A DNA stretch of 47,275 bases from Oscillospiraceae bacterium (GCA_902791215.1 CADAUZ010000022.1:1-47275); one strand, 5' to 3'; shown: positions 16,317 to 24,873, counted from the stretch's first letter. A program made the numbers and translations. Notes: generated from the sequence alone by a model not told the origin.

Positions 16317-17186
16317 TTATGTAAGTGTAAAATATATCGTCAGCGCGCCGAGGATCATGAGATGCACCGGGTAGACGGCGTAAAAGGCAAGCTTGAGGGG
16401 CGGACCCTGCCTGCCCTTATAGAGCAGCACCGGCACAACGGAAAGGCACGCAAAGATAAAGTGCGTGATGGGATGTCCCGGCACGATGTACTCCACCACG
16501 CTCCACAGCACGATGACCGCCGCCTGGGAATAGCGGCTGCCCCGGGCGAGCCAGAGCGAGAGGATGAGCGCCACGCCCATCGAGCCGTAGTCTATGTTGT
16601 CCCGGATCAGGAAAAACGCGCCGAAGAGCCCCAGGGCCTGCATCAGCAGTTTCACCCAGTCCCGCTCCGGCTTCATGGCCGCGTCGAGGACGGCGATCAC
16701 CGCAAGCGAAAGCGAGAGCGTATAAAACACGTTCATCTTCGCACCCAGGATGCGCACGCCCAGATACTGGACGCGCAGCACCGCAAACGTCATTGCAAGC
16801 AGCGGCCAGATCACCGACCAGTCCATGCGCACGGCGCCGAGCCACGCGGCGCAGACCACAAAGATAAAGATGGCGCACACGAACCAGCGCTGCCCGAGCG
16901 CGACGGCTGTGACCCCGTCGGGGTAGCGGTTGACTTGCAGCGCAAGGGTAAAGGGGATCTGAGATATTGCGGCGAAGGCGATGAGTCTTGTGAGATAGCG
17001 CTTCACGTCATGGGTCTTCTCATAGCCGTTGACGATCAGGAAGGCAAAGATCGGGAAGCCCAGGCGGCCGAAGGCTCGCATCCACTCATAGACCGGCTTT
17101 CCGATAAAGTGCGGGTAGAGAAAGATGGCGGTGTGGTCGACAAGCATGGAGCACACGGCCAGCAGCTTCATGACAAATACGGTCAT
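16317..17186 (-). CDS. TraX family membrane protein
   Basis: A 289-residue protein with about eight hydrophobic segments and the TraX opening (KLLAVCSMLVDHTAIF, then RAFGRLGFPIFAFLIVNGY). The F-plasmid TraX acetylates pilin, but most chromosomal members are of unknown function and presumably acylate surface molecules. Its ATG overlaps the stop of the flavodoxin-like gene (ATGA), so the two form an operon. There is no conjugation gene next to it; the name does not imply transfer. Confidence 0.9.
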   Translation of the reverse strand: MTVFVMKLLAVCSMLVDHTAIFLYPHFIGKPVYEWMRAFGRLGFPIFAFLIVNGYEKTHDVKRYLTRLIAFAAISQIPFTLALQVNRYPDGVTAVALGQRWFVCAIFIFVVCAAWLGAVRMDWSVIWPLLAMTFAVLRVQYLGVRILGAKMNVFYTLSLSLAVIAVLDAAMKPERDWVKLLMQALGLFGAFFLIRDNIDYGSMGVALILSLWLARGSRYSQAAVIVLWSVVEYIVPGHPITHFIFACLSVVPVLLYKGRQGPPLKLAFYAVYPVHLMILGALTIYFTLT

Positions 17187-18523
17187 TGCGGTTTTATCCC
17201 TTCGTTCAATATCTTTTTATAGGGGGCAAGCATGCCCTCGTTCATCCTGTCGCCGATCAGGCGGCGGATACGCTGAGAGCGCAGCAGCGCGCCCAGCACC
17301 TGCATGCCCAGCATGCGCGGCCAGCGCCGCTGCGGAAAATCGTAAAGTCCGTGGGCCTTGTAATAGAGGTGATCTTCCCGCATCATGCCGCGCATGAGCC
17401 AGACCAGGTCCCGAAAAATCTTCATGCCGCCCACACCGTAGAAGCTCCGCGGCGGGGTATAGCCCTGTTCCAGGGCCCAGGCAAGGCGCAGGGACACATC
17501 GCGGATGGAGTCGGCATCGTTGGCAAAGCCCGCAAGAAAGCTGTGTCCCACGTCCGCCCTGGCTTTCAGTACAGTGCGCAGGTTCTCCTCCCCGCTCAGG
17601 TCCCCGTTTACGAGGTAGGCAAACGGTTTGCCCTCGGCCACCGTACGGTGCCCGTTGCAAAACTGCCTGTCGTCGTACATCTTGAAGCGGGAGCCCATGC
17701 TGTGGCCGCTGAGAGTGAAGGCATAGACGATGGCGTCGGCGCTCTGGATCTTCTCGCGCAGGAGCTCGTCGAAGCCGTCGCGGTAGACGCATTTGCCGGA
17801 GGCAGCGCAGTTGAGGCAGCCGAGGCAGCCGCCCTTGAAGGGGAAGTCCGCGAGATTCACAAAGCGCGTGCGATAGGGAAAGGCGGCGGAAAAATCCTTG
17901 ATGAGCGCGCGCAGGCTCTCGTCCCCCTCCCGCAGGTCGCCCACGATCACGGTGTCGAAGCCCTCCAGCTTTTTAACGGCCTCCAGCGTGCTGACATAGG
18001 GTGCGCGCTCCGGCGCGGCTGCGGGAGCATCACTGTGTTCGTATACGGCATTCTCCGCGCAGAAGACGGCATAGCGGAAAAACCGCGTGAGCTCCCTTCT
18101 CCCCTGCTCGGTGAGCAGATCCTCCATATCCGCCGAGAGGCCGTGGATTACCCTTGCGCCGAGATCGTGGAGGTTCTCCTCCAGAAAGCGGTGGGCCGTC
18201 ACATCAAAGAAGTGCTTGGAGGTGGTCAGGGGCGCCGCATACTTATCCTTGAGGGAAATGCCCCGCTCCCGCATAAGTTCCAGAAAACGGTGCAGCTGTG
18301 AGGGGACGAGAAAGGAGTAGACCGGGCAGGCGAAGATCACAAGCTCCGCCCAGCCGAAGGCCTCGGCAGCAGGGGCCATGTCCTTTTCAAAGCCGCCCAG
18401 CCCGGCAGCCGCGTTGAGATGCCGGAAGCTGTGCGCCGGAAAGCTTTTTTCCAGGTACAGACAGCTCTGGAGCGTGACGCTGAAGCGCCCGCGCGGCGAA
18501 CCGTTGACAAACAGGACCTTCAT
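17183..18523 (-). CDS. Tandem flavodoxin-like FMN oxidoreductase
   Basis: A 446-residue protein with two flavodoxin-fold halves. The first begins KVLFVNGSPRGRFS (an NADPH-dependent FMN reductase phosphate loop) and has FACPVYSFLVPSQ. The second begins near residue 190 with TVIVGD and contains CLGCLNCAASGKC (near residue 235), a Cys cluster that resembles the CxxC patterns in iron-sulfur flavoproteins. The C-terminal 100 residues are basic. Start ATG 18523 with AAAGGAGG is preferred to 18544. The reaction is unknown. It is followed by traX in overlap, and the leader upstream is structured. Confidence 0.8.
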   Translation of the reverse strand: MKVLFVNGSPRGRFSVTLQSCLYLEKSFPAHSFRHLNAAAGLGGFEKDMAPAAEAFGWAELVIFACPVYSFLVPSQLHRFLELMRERGISLKDKYAAPLTTSKHFFDVTAHRFLEENLHDLGARVIHGLSADMEDLLTEQGRRELTRFFRYAVFCAENAVYEHSDAPAAAPERAPYVSTLEAVKKLEGFDTVIVGDLREGDESLRALIKDFSAAFPYRTRFVNLADFPFKGGCLGCLNCAASGKCVYRDGFDELLREKIQSADAIVYAFTLSGHSMGSRFKMYDDRQFCNGHRTVAEGKPFAYLVNGDLSGEENLRTVLKARADVGHSFLAGFANDADSIRDVSLRLAWALEQGYTPPRSFYGVGGMKIFRDLVWLMRGMMREDHLYYKAHGLYDFPQRRWPRMLGMQVLGALLRSQRIRRLIGDRMNEGMLAPYKKILNEGIKPQ

Positions 18524-18611
18524 GCCGTGCCTCCTTTCGGTCATATCTTTTGTATTCTACCCCATTCGACGCGAAAAATCCACAAATAGTTTCCACCTTT
18601 TCGGAAACAAT

Positions 18612-18720
18612 AAAAAAGTGCGGACCGCAAAAGCGATCCGCAAGACAGGGTTTGGGATAAAGATATGAGCCGCGGCCTTTTTCACGAAAGGCCAATTGGA
18701 TAAGCTGTGCCTGTATGATA
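18612..18720 (-). ncRNA. Candidate structured leader or small RNA ending in a terminator
   Basis: This 109-nt stretch has no gene. On the minus strand it has an extended -10 box (TGC then TATCAT, 18720-18715), then a hairpin GGCCTTT/AAAGGCC (18687-18693 with 18674-18680), then a second hairpin (18642-18637 with 18624-18619, extended by CGC/GCG) followed by CTTTTTT. That is a full intrinsic terminator about 90 nt before the flavodoxin gene. It could be an attenuator, a riboswitch or a short RNA. No known class was recognised. Confidence 0.45.
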
Positions 18721-18877
18721 GCATGTCCCGCGGGCGAAATCGCGTTCTTTCTGTCGAACGTGAAAAATAATTTTTCAGTCCGCGCATACTCCTGTGCACA
18801 TGGGGAACAATAAGCGGGAACCCACAGGAAGCGCTGTTTTACGCAGCGTTTCCAAAAAAGAGAGGAGCGTATCGCGT

Positions 18878-19090
18878 ATGCTTATGGATCGTATTGCGCT
18901 GGCGCTGACCATCATCGGCGGCATCAACTGGGGCAGCATCGGCCTGTTCCGCTTTGATCTGGTCGCCTGGCTTTTCGGCGGGCAAACCGCCACCGTCAGC
19001 CGCGTTATCTACACCCTTGTGGGCCTGTCGGCTCTGTGGTGCGTGAGCCTGCTGTTTCGCAGCGACGCCATTATCGACGACGAGATGTAA
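18878..19090 (+). CDS. DUF378 family small membrane protein
   Basis: A 70-residue protein with two hydrophobic segments and the family opening LALTIIGGINWGSIGLFRFDLVAWLFGG. Such YuzA-like proteins have no known function. ATG 18878 with GAGAGGAG 10 nt upstream is chosen; the longer reading frame from 18794 has no ribosome site. It is a single gene, convergent with the DUF1294 gene. The 350 bases upstream hold only the candidate structured RNA on the other strand. Confidence 0.88.
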   Translation: MLMDRIALALTIIGGINWGSIGLFRFDLVAWLFGGQTATVSRVIYTLVGLSALWCVSLLFRSDAIIDDEM

Positions 19091-19105
19091 CGCAAAGTGA
19101 AAAGT

Positions 19106-19140
19106 GGAGAGTGGGATTTCTAAAGCAAACTCCACTCTCC
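19106..19140. terminator. Hairpin between convergent DUF378 and DUF1294 genes
   Basis: GGAGAGTGG (19106-19114) pairs with CCACTCTCC (19132-19140), 17-nt loop, no strong T run. It starts in the AAAGTGAAAAGTGGAG sequence shared with 10401-10416, so it may be a repeat as well as a weak terminator. Confidence 0.45.
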
Positions 19141-19152
19141 GGGTGCGGGACG

Positions 19153-19434
19153 TTACATAAAGCGATACGCGAGATACGAAAGCACGCCCAATTGCAGCAG
19201 CGTCAGAGCCCAGAAGCCCGCGACGAAGTACCAGTGCTTTGTCTTGTGGCGAAAGGCGTACATACCGAGAAGCCCGCCCGGCGCGCCGAGGAGGGCCGCC
19301 AGCAGAAACAGGCGCTTTTCCGACACGCGGCGGTGTCCGGTCCGGGCAAAGTGCTTGTCAAGCCCCATCGTGACAAACAGCACGAGGCTCATACCACAGC
19401 AGATGAGCGCGAGAGCGGAAACCAGTGTCCTCAT
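19153..19434 (-). CDS. DUF1294 family membrane protein
   Basis: A 93-residue protein with three hydrophobic segments. The family core is visible: MGLDKHFARTGHRRVSEKRLFLLAALLGAPGG and FRHKTKHWYF, giving the DK-A-R, E, G-G and H-K-T pattern. Function unknown. Start ATG 19434 has GGAGGA 6 nt upstream; the phosphatase stop codon lies inside this spacing, so the genes are coupled. The reading frame from 19521 is not used. Confidence 0.88.
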   Translation of the reverse strand: MRTLVSALALICCGMSLVLFVTMGLDKHFARTGHRRVSEKRLFLLAALLGAPGGLLGMYAFRHKTKHWYFVAGFWALTLLQLGVLSYLAYRFM

Positions 19435-19435
19435 T

Positions 19436-20542
19436 CTATTCCTCCGAAAGCGCCCCGAAGTACCAGCCGGAGACGCCGTTGTGCTTGACAAAGTACCCGC
19501 GCGAGCAGGTCTCCACCACACCGACTCTGTCCCCCGCCTTTAAGGGCAGGACATAGTCTGTGCAGTCGTTGCAGTCGGTAAACTCCCCGTCCGAAAACAG
19601 GTACTTGGTCAGGATGTCCAGCTCGTAACCCGTGCGAACGTGGCGGCAGCGGGAGAACTCTTCCCCGCGTTTCAGCACCTGCACGCGGCTGTCGCCCCAG
19701 CGGATGTATGTTGAGTGCTCCGACGCCGCCTGATCGTTCAGGACGGTGCGCACCGGGAAGGGATCGTACGCCTCAAAGCTGAGCTCGTCTCGCGTGATGT
19801 CCGGGATAATGAGGCAGTTGAGCTGCCCGTCGTCCTTGAGCACGCACGCCCCGTCGATGCAGGCAATGTGCCGCTCGCGGTCGATAATGGGGTTTGCGCA
19901 GACGATATCGTCACAGTAGAGCATCACCGGGTAATGCCCCACCACGACCCAGCTATCAAAGGAATAGCCCAGCTTGTACCAGGCGTCACAGCGCAGAAGC
20001 TCCCCGACCCTGTGCTCCTCCAGGGGCTTGTCGGGATAGACGGCCGCGTGGGCGAAGGTATATCGCCCGGCTCTCACCGCGTGGGGGAGCTTATCCAGAA
20101 AGGCAAACTCCGCCGCAAAGCGCGCGGAAAGCAGGCGCTTGAAGGTCTCAAAATCCGGCAACTCCAGCGGGTCAAGGTCCAGCTCCAGGGCCATATCCCA
20201 CAGAAGGCCGCTCTTTCGGAAGCGCAGATAGCCTTGCAGATTCTTTTCCCAATGGGTGTCCATGGAAAAGATAGCTGCCCAGTCATCGCAGTTGCCCATG
20301 ACGGGGATCACGTTCCCCTTCTCCGTCATGGCCATGACCTCCCGCAGGGTCCGGAGGCTCTCGGCGCCCTTTTCGAGGAAGTCCCCGTTCAGGATCAGGA
20401 GATCGTCGTCGCAGAAGCCGACTTTTCGAAGCAGGCCGTGGAAATACGGGAGATTGGCGTGGATGTCGGAGATGACCAGCACGCGGCGGCCCTGCTCGAT
20501 TTCGGGGTACACGACGCGCGCCCGTTCGTCATACATGCCCAT
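19436..20542 (-). CDS. Calcineurin-like phosphoesterase with C-terminal SH3-like region
   Basis: A 368-residue protein. The metallophosphatase metal-binding motifs are in order: DIHANL (about 27-32), GDFLEKG (about 53-59) and GNCDD (about 83), then GHYPV with His near 202. This indicates a Ser/Thr-phosphatase or nucleotide phosphodiesterase fold; the substrate is unknown. The final 60 residues (KAGDRVGVVETC to SGWYFGALSEE) look like a bacterial SH3 fold, which is unusual for a cytosolic enzyme. No signal peptide. It starts at ATG 20542, overlapping the end of the phosphatase-GNAT gene, with AAGGAT upstream. The downstream DUF1294 gene is coupled. Confidence 0.85.
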   Translation of the reverse strand: MGMYDERARVVYPEIEQGRRVLVISDIHANLPYFHGLLRKVGFCDDDLLILNGDFLEKGAESLRTLREVMAMTEKGNVIPVMGNCDDWAAIFSMDTHWEKNLQGYLRFRKSGLLWDMALELDLDPLELPDFETFKRLLSARFAAEFAFLDKLPHAVRAGRYTFAHAAVYPDKPLEEHRVGELLRCDAWYKLGYSFDSWVVVGHYPVMLYCDDIVCANPIIDRERHIACIDGACVLKDDGQLNCLIIPDITRDELSFEAYDPFPVRTVLNDQAASEHSTYIRWGDSRVQVLKRGEEFSRCRHVRTGYELDILTKYLFSDGEFTDCNDCTDYVLPLKAGDRVGVVETCSRGYFVKHNGVSGWYFGALSEE

Positions 20543-21653
20543 GGCGCAGATCCTTCTCCATCAGCAGAAGCTGGGCCTGTGCTCCCGGCACGCGCGACAG
20601 CTCCCGAAAGCCGTTGGCCCGGTAGAAGGCAAGGGCCGGCAGGTTGTCCTCCGCCACATGCAGGCGGATGGCGCTGCGCCCGAGATGGCGGTATTTAGCC
20701 ACGACCCGGCCCAGCAGCTGCACGCCGAGTCCCTGTCCCCGGTACTCCGGGCACAGGTATAGAAGGCTCACCCAGCCGTAGCCCGCATGCTCGCCGCGTT
20801 TGGTGTCCAGGTCGATGAGCCCCGCGTAAGTCTCCCCTTCGTACAGGACCATGACGGCCTCGCTGTCATGGATATGGTGTTCGCAGGCCGCGCGGTAGTA
20901 GGTATCTGCCTCGAAGCCGTTCAAGTTCCCGTGGGCGGCAAACCAGGCATCGGCATAGCTCTGCTCGTAGAGCGCCCGGTACTGCGTGGGGTCGACGCAC
21001 ACATGGCGCAGGGCGGGCAGATTGACGTAGCTGCGCTGAAGCTCCGGCGGCAGGTGGGAGAAGTCGTTGAGGTAATCCACGCGAAACTGCCCGTCTTCAT
21101 AGAAAAGATGGGCAACACCGGTGTTCTGGAAGATGGGCACGGTCTCGCTGTCGTTGAGGGAAATGCCCAGCAGCTTTGTGAGTATGCAGCGGATGGTGAT
21201 GCCGTGGGTGGTGACGGCCACGGTGCGGCCGGGGTTTTGCTCCGCGATCTCGTACAGCGCCGTCAGCGCCCGAGCCTGCACCTGCTGATAGGTCTCGGCC
21301 CCGGCGAGATAAAAATGCTCCTGATCGTGCATGAAGCTGTCAAGCTGCTCCGGCTGTTCCCAGATGATATTGGCGAAGGGCTCGGTCTCCCAGGGGCCGA
21401 TGTTGATCTCCCGCAGGCGTCTGTCCGTCTGCACGGGCAGATCGTGGTATTTTGTGATGGCGGAGGCGGTGAAGCGCGCACGCCAGAGGTCGCTGGAGTA
21501 AACGGCGTCCACCGGGACAGTGCGAAAGCGCTCGGCCAGGGCATCGCGCTGCCGTATCCCGAGGGGCGTCACGTCCCCGTCCCAGTGCCCCTGCATGTGG
21601 CGATAGAGGTTGCCTTCGGCCTGAACGTGCCGAATTACATAAATTTCTGTCAT
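20529..21653 (-). CDS. Histidine phosphatase-GNAT acetyltransferase fusion
   Basis: A 374-residue two-domain protein. Residues 1-200 form a phosphoglycerate-mutase-like phosphatase: RHVQAEGN carries the catalytic His, and VTTHGITIR the second His. Residues about 225-374 are a GNAT domain with the acetyl-CoA loop CPEYRGQGLGVQLL. Substrates of either half are unknown. Start ATG 21653 has AGGAGG 8 nt upstream; the longer reading frame from 21842 overlaps the divergent gene's start and is rejected. It is the first gene of a three-gene operon with the metallophosphatase and DUF1294 genes. Confidence 0.9.
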   Translation of the reverse strand: MTEIYVIRHVQAEGNLYRHMQGHWDGDVTPLGIRQRDALAERFRTVPVDAVYSSDLWRARFTASAITKYHDLPVQTDRRLREINIGPWETEPFANIIWEQPEQLDSFMHDQEHFYLAGAETYQQVQARALTALYEIAEQNPGRTVAVTTHGITIRCILTKLLGISLNDSETVPIFQNTGVAHLFYEDGQFRVDYLNDFSHLPPELQRSYVNLPALRHVCVDPTQYRALYEQSYADAWFAAHGNLNGFEADTYYRAACEHHIHDSEAVMVLYEGETYAGLIDLDTKRGEHAGYGWVSLLYLCPEYRGQGLGVQLLGRVVAKYRHLGRSAIRLHVAEDNLPALAFYRANGFRELSRVPGAQAQLLLMEKDLRHGHV

Positions 21654-21802
21654 AAGCCTGCCTCCTGATGCTTGACCGCCGCGTCGGTATACGGTATAAT
21701 AAGTCGACATAACACAGACAGTGACGGCGGTGCTGCTATTATAGCGTGTTTTTCTCCGCGCGACAAGTACCGCCGCGATTTGGACAGACAGAGAGGTTCG
21801 AC

Positions 21803-22417
21803 ATGATACGAGCGGCGGCGTTGGTGTCCGGGGACGGGGCACGGCTCCAAGCGATCCTGGACTCCATGTATTTTAAGGAAATACCGGACTTTGAGCTGGT
21901 GGCGGTCATCTCCACGGCGCGGGACGTGTACGCGATGAAGCGGGCGCTCAACGCGGGGGTGCCCGCCTATGTGGTGGACCCGGAGCTGTTCCCCAACACC
22001 ACGAGCCACAGCATGGCGGTGGCCAACAAGCTCAAGGATATGGACATCGAGCTTGTGATCCTTGCGGGCTACGACATGCCCCTGGGTGTGATCCCCTACC
22101 AGTTCAAAAACCGCATCATCGGCACCTTCCCGGCCCTCTACCCCGCCTTTGAGGATGAAGAGGGCGATATCCAGCGCCAGGTGCTCGAGCGCGGCGTGAA
22201 ACTCACCGGTGCCACCGCCTACTTTGCCGACGGGGACGGGCGCGTCGGCAGCATCATCCTCCAGCGGGCCGTGGAGGTCCTGCCCGACGACACGCCCGAT
22301 ACCCTCTCTCGCCGGGTGCTGGAGGAGGGCGAATGGCGCCTGTTGAGCCAGGCGGTGATCCTCTACTGCTCCCACAAGCTGAAGATTCACGGCAACCGGG
22401 TCATCATTGAGAAATAA
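21803..22417 (+). CDS. PurN-like formyltransferase paralogue lacking catalytic residues
   Basis: A 204-residue protein with the phosphoribosylglycinamide formyltransferase fold (SGDGARLQAILDS at the N-terminus, ELVILAGYDMPL mid-domain). In PurN the active site contains Asn and His in NIHPSLLP. The aligned stretch here is GTFPALYP, so both residues are replaced. The active-site Asp loop is also altered (GDGRVGSIILQ). The protein is therefore unlikely to carry out normal formyl transfer and may be regulatory or have another substrate. ATG 21803 follows AGAGAGG. Divergent from the phosphatase-GNAT gene; followed by a terminator. Confidence 0.75.
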   Translation: MIRAAALVSGDGARLQAILDSMYFKEIPDFELVAVISTARDVYAMKRALNAGVPAYVVDPELFPNTTSHSMAVANKLKDMDIELVILAGYDMPLGVIPYQFKNRIIGTFPALYPAFEDEEGDIQRQVLERGVKLTGATAYFADGDGRVGSIILQRAVEVLPDDTPDTLSRRVLEEGEWRLLSQAVILYCSHKLKIHGNRVIIEK

Positions 22418-22424
22418 GTTTAAA

Positions 22425-22463
22425 AAACCAAAGCAGAGTGCCTGACCACTCTGCTTTTGGTTT
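22425..22463. terminator. Bidirectional terminator
   Basis: A 16-17 bp stem (22425-22440 with 22447-22463, one bulge) and a 6-nt loop, A-rich on the left and T-rich on the right. It ends the PurN-like gene and serves the convergent GNAT operon. The following 120 bases up to 22580 hold nothing else I can identify. Confidence 0.85.
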
Positions 22464-22580
22464 AAGAAGAACTTTCGTTCCTTATGAAGTTCTTTCCTGC
22501 TTGCGAGTATAGAATACCGCAAAGATGTTTCGTAAGTAATGCCGGAATTGTTTCCTGTTTGTAAAGAATGGCAGCTGAGC

Positions 22581-23396
22581 TCAGTCGAAGGTCAGGTTCC
22601 ACACGCTGTCGGCGGGGATGCTGCCGGGCTGGGCGGAGACGTAGGACTCCCCTTCCCGCGCCGGGAGATAGTACACCGCTTTCTTCGCGCCCAGAAGCTT
22701 TCCCACCGAGGCCGCGATCGTGACGCAGTCGGCAGGCTCGTTCGTGATAAGCTCCTTGATGACGCACACGTCTCCGTCGAGCTCCGCGGTGCAGATCCCG
22801 CTCCGGCAGGCGTAGAGCCCGCCGCCGTAAAATTTGCAGAAGCGGCGCTGAAACTCCATGGTCGGCTGGGAGGGGCGCAGATGGTTCTTCCCCTCCAGGA
22901 GCTTTTCGCGCCAGTGCAGATACTCGGTCGATGTAAGCTCCATCGTGTCCGCGAGCGCCTGGCAGCCCAGTTCGAACGTTTTGCGGTGCAGCACGCATTC
23001 AAAGCCCAGCAGCCGGTGATACCAGCCGTAGAGCGGCGCGTCCGCCGGGAGGGTGCACAGAAGCGTCGCCCCGCGGCGCTTTGCAAGCTTTGCGCTCTCC
23101 AGCGTGACGGCCTTGCCGACGCCGAGACTGCGGTACTCGGAGGCCACCATCACGGCGTAGATATAGCCGACGACCGGCGCCCTTCTGCGCTTGCCGACGA
23201 GCTCAAAGCCGGTCAGCACATGGGCTGCTCCCACAAGCTTCCCGTCCTTTTCCGCCACGACCGCCGAGCCCATGTCCGGCAGAAGCGCGTAAAACTCTGC
23301 CGTGAAGGGGAGCGGATCGCCGAACACGTCCCGCCACAAAAAGGACAGGGCCGGGATATCCGACGCGCGATATTCTCTCAAGGTATAATCTGCCAT
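22581..23396 (-). CDS. GNAT family N-acetyltransferase
   Basis: A 271-residue protein whose first 150 residues form a GNAT domain with the acetyl-CoA loop YRSLGVGKAVT and a GAAHVLTGFE strand. The C-terminal 120 residues may be a second, Eis-like domain with a regulatory or sterol-carrier-like fold, but this is weak. Substrate unknown. Start ATG 23396 shares one base with the preceding stop (TGATG), so translation is coupled. Last gene of the UDG-DUF2156-GNAT operon. Confidence 0.87.
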   Translation of the reverse strand: MADYTLREYRASDIPALSFLWRDVFGDPLPFTAEFYALLPDMGSAVVAEKDGKLVGAAHVLTGFELVGKRRRAPVVGYIYAVMVASEYRSLGVGKAVTLESAKLAKRRGATLLCTLPADAPLYGWYHRLLGFECVLHRKTFELGCQALADTMELTSTEYLHWREKLLEGKNHLRPSQPTMEFQRRFCKFYGGGLYACRSGICTAELDGDVCVIKELITNEPADCVTIAASVGKLLGAKKAVYYLPAREGESYVSAQPGSIPADSVWNLTFD

Positions 23397-24301
23397 CAGT
23401 CTTCTCCGATCCATTGCGCAGCGTACTTTTTCAACAAGTATGCAGGCTTATAAGACTCTTTCGATTTGCGCAGGGACTCCAGGCCCATGTCGTCCTCACG
23501 GTTGATCCAGACAAGCTCGGGGTGTCTTTCCATGAGCATGCGGACAAGCTCGCGGCATACCATGGGGTATGCGCCGTTTATGTCCGCGGCGGCCTTTTCC
23601 ACATGCACGTTGAAGGTATCGGAGCTGGTCATCTCCCCGAAGGAGAAGCCCAGGAGCTTCCCGTCCGCAAAGAGGACGCCGCCCTCCAGGCCCAGCTCCT
23701 CGTAATGCCGGAAGGCCCGCTCGATGGCGTCGTGCTCGTAGACGATGCTGTCATCCAGACGCTCGGCATTGTCCTCGGTCCATTCGTTCAGCATCTGCTC
23801 GCAGGCGGGGATGAGCTCCCTTGTCAGGGGCACGAAGGACCACTCGTGCTCGGCCTCAAAGCGGTTGCAGTGGTTTTTCTTGCCGTGCAGGGCCTTGCCG
23901 GAATAGGTGGAGAGCTTCTGCGCCTCGTAGATATAGTCGGCGTACTTCTCCTCCTCGCAGAAGCAGAAGCAGCCGGGGAACTCCTGCTCCAGAAGCTCCC
24001 TGTGCTTTTCGGTGATGCCGCGCAGGAGGAAGGGGTATTCCTTTGCCTTCGCGTACGCCCGCAGGGCCTCGATCGCCGGGCGCAGCGGGCCGCAGCCGAT
24101 GGGATAGACGAAGGCGGGACGGCCGTGCAGGCGCACCTTGGTAAGCGTCCGCTCCCCGAAATTGCACACCAGCTGGCGGTAGTGCTGGTCCCAGATGAAC
24201 ATATTGCCGAAGTTAAAGTCCGCGCTGGGGGAATCCTCACACATGAGGTGGCGGTCGATCCATTCCTTGTCCAGTATGGAGATTGCGTGAAACTCGATCA
24301 T
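23396..24301 (-). CDS. DUF2156 (LPG-synthase C-terminal-like) protein
   Basis: A 301-residue GNAT-like protein of the family related to the catalytic domain of phosphatidylglycerol lysyltransferase. No membrane segments are present, so it is a soluble member. Typical parts are FNFGNMFIWDQHY near the N-terminus, GKKNHCNRFE in the middle and INREDDMGLESLRKSKESYKP at the end. It probably moves an aminoacyl or acyl group, substrate unknown. Start ATG 24301 overlaps the UDG stop (ATGA); a much longer upstream frame lies within UDG and is a shadow. Confidence 0.88.
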   Translation of the reverse strand: MIEFHAISILDKEWIDRHLMCEDSPSADFNFGNMFIWDQHYRQLVCNFGERTLTKVRLHGRPAFVYPIGCGPLRPAIEALRAYAKAKEYPFLLRGITEKHRELLEQEFPGCFCFCEEEKYADYIYEAQKLSTYSGKALHGKKNHCNRFEAEHEWSFVPLTRELIPACEQMLNEWTEDNAERLDDSIVYEHDAIERAFRHYEELGLEGGVLFADGKLLGFSFGEMTSSDTFNVHVEKAAADINGAYPMVCRELVRMLMERHPELVWINREDDMGLESLRKSKESYKPAYLLKKYAAQWIGED

Positions 24302-24873
24302 AAATAGACGCTGTCGCAGACAGCCTTGATTTCCTTTCTCAAACTGCGAAGATCCATAAACGCCTCGGGCCGCTTCGTCACATCGCGCAGCAGGGCCGAG
24401 GGGTGATAGGTCGCCATGACGCGGCGGCCGTCGATGTCGTACCAGACGCCGTGCTCGCGCGTGATGCGAAAGTCCGGGTCGATGAGCGCCTTGGCCGAGA
24501 TGCGGCCAAGGCAGACGATGATTTTGGGGTTTATAAGCGCGATCTGCCGGTCGAGCCAGCCGCGGCAGGCGTCCTGCTCCACGCCCAGGGGATCGCGGTT
24601 CCCGGGCGGGCGGCACTTGACGATGTTGGCGATGTAGACCATGCTGCGGTCAAGGTCGATCATTTTCAGCATGTCGTCCAGGAGCTTCCCGGCGGGGCCG
24701 ACAAAGGGCTCGCCCTTGAGGTCTTCCTGCTCGCCGGGGCCCTCGCCGATGAGCATGAGCTCCGCGCGCTCATTGCCGACGCCAAAGACCAGGTTGTGCC
24801 GCCGCTCACACAGAGAGCAGGCGCGGCAGCGCGCACATTCACTTTTCAGGGCCTCCCAGGAGTCCACGGCCAT
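24298..24873 (-). CDS. Family 4 uracil-DNA glycosylase (Fe-S)
   Basis: A 191-residue DNA repair enzyme that removes uracil from DNA. Motif 1 is GEGPGEQED, followed by [28 protein letters not shown] and HPSALLR are the other conserved stretches. Cys residues in [10 protein letters not shown], one in KCRPP and one near CRGW ligate the [4Fe-4S] cluster in the family. Start ATG 24873 has AAGAGGT 4 nt upstream; the frame from 24927 runs into the promoter region and is rejected. First gene of a three-gene operon, divergent from murC. Confidence 0.94.
   Translation of the reverse strand: MAVDSWEALKSECARCRACSLCERRHNLVFGVGNERAELMLIGEGPGEQEDLKGEPFVGPAGKLLDDMLKMIDLDRSMVYIANIVKCRPPGNRDPLGVEQDACRGWLDRQIALINPKIIVCLGRISAKALIDPDFRITREHGVWYDIDGRRVMATYHPSALLRDVTKRPEAFMDLRSLRKEIKAVCDSVYL

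Noticed and set aside
16317-17186. TraX as evidence of a conjugation locus
   Set aside because: The family is common as a chromosomal membrane protein; no transfer genes are near.
18378-18668. Plus-strand frame of 96 codons before the DUF378 gene
   Set aside because: It starts inside the flavodoxin gene, has no ribosome site and crosses the terminator-like structure.
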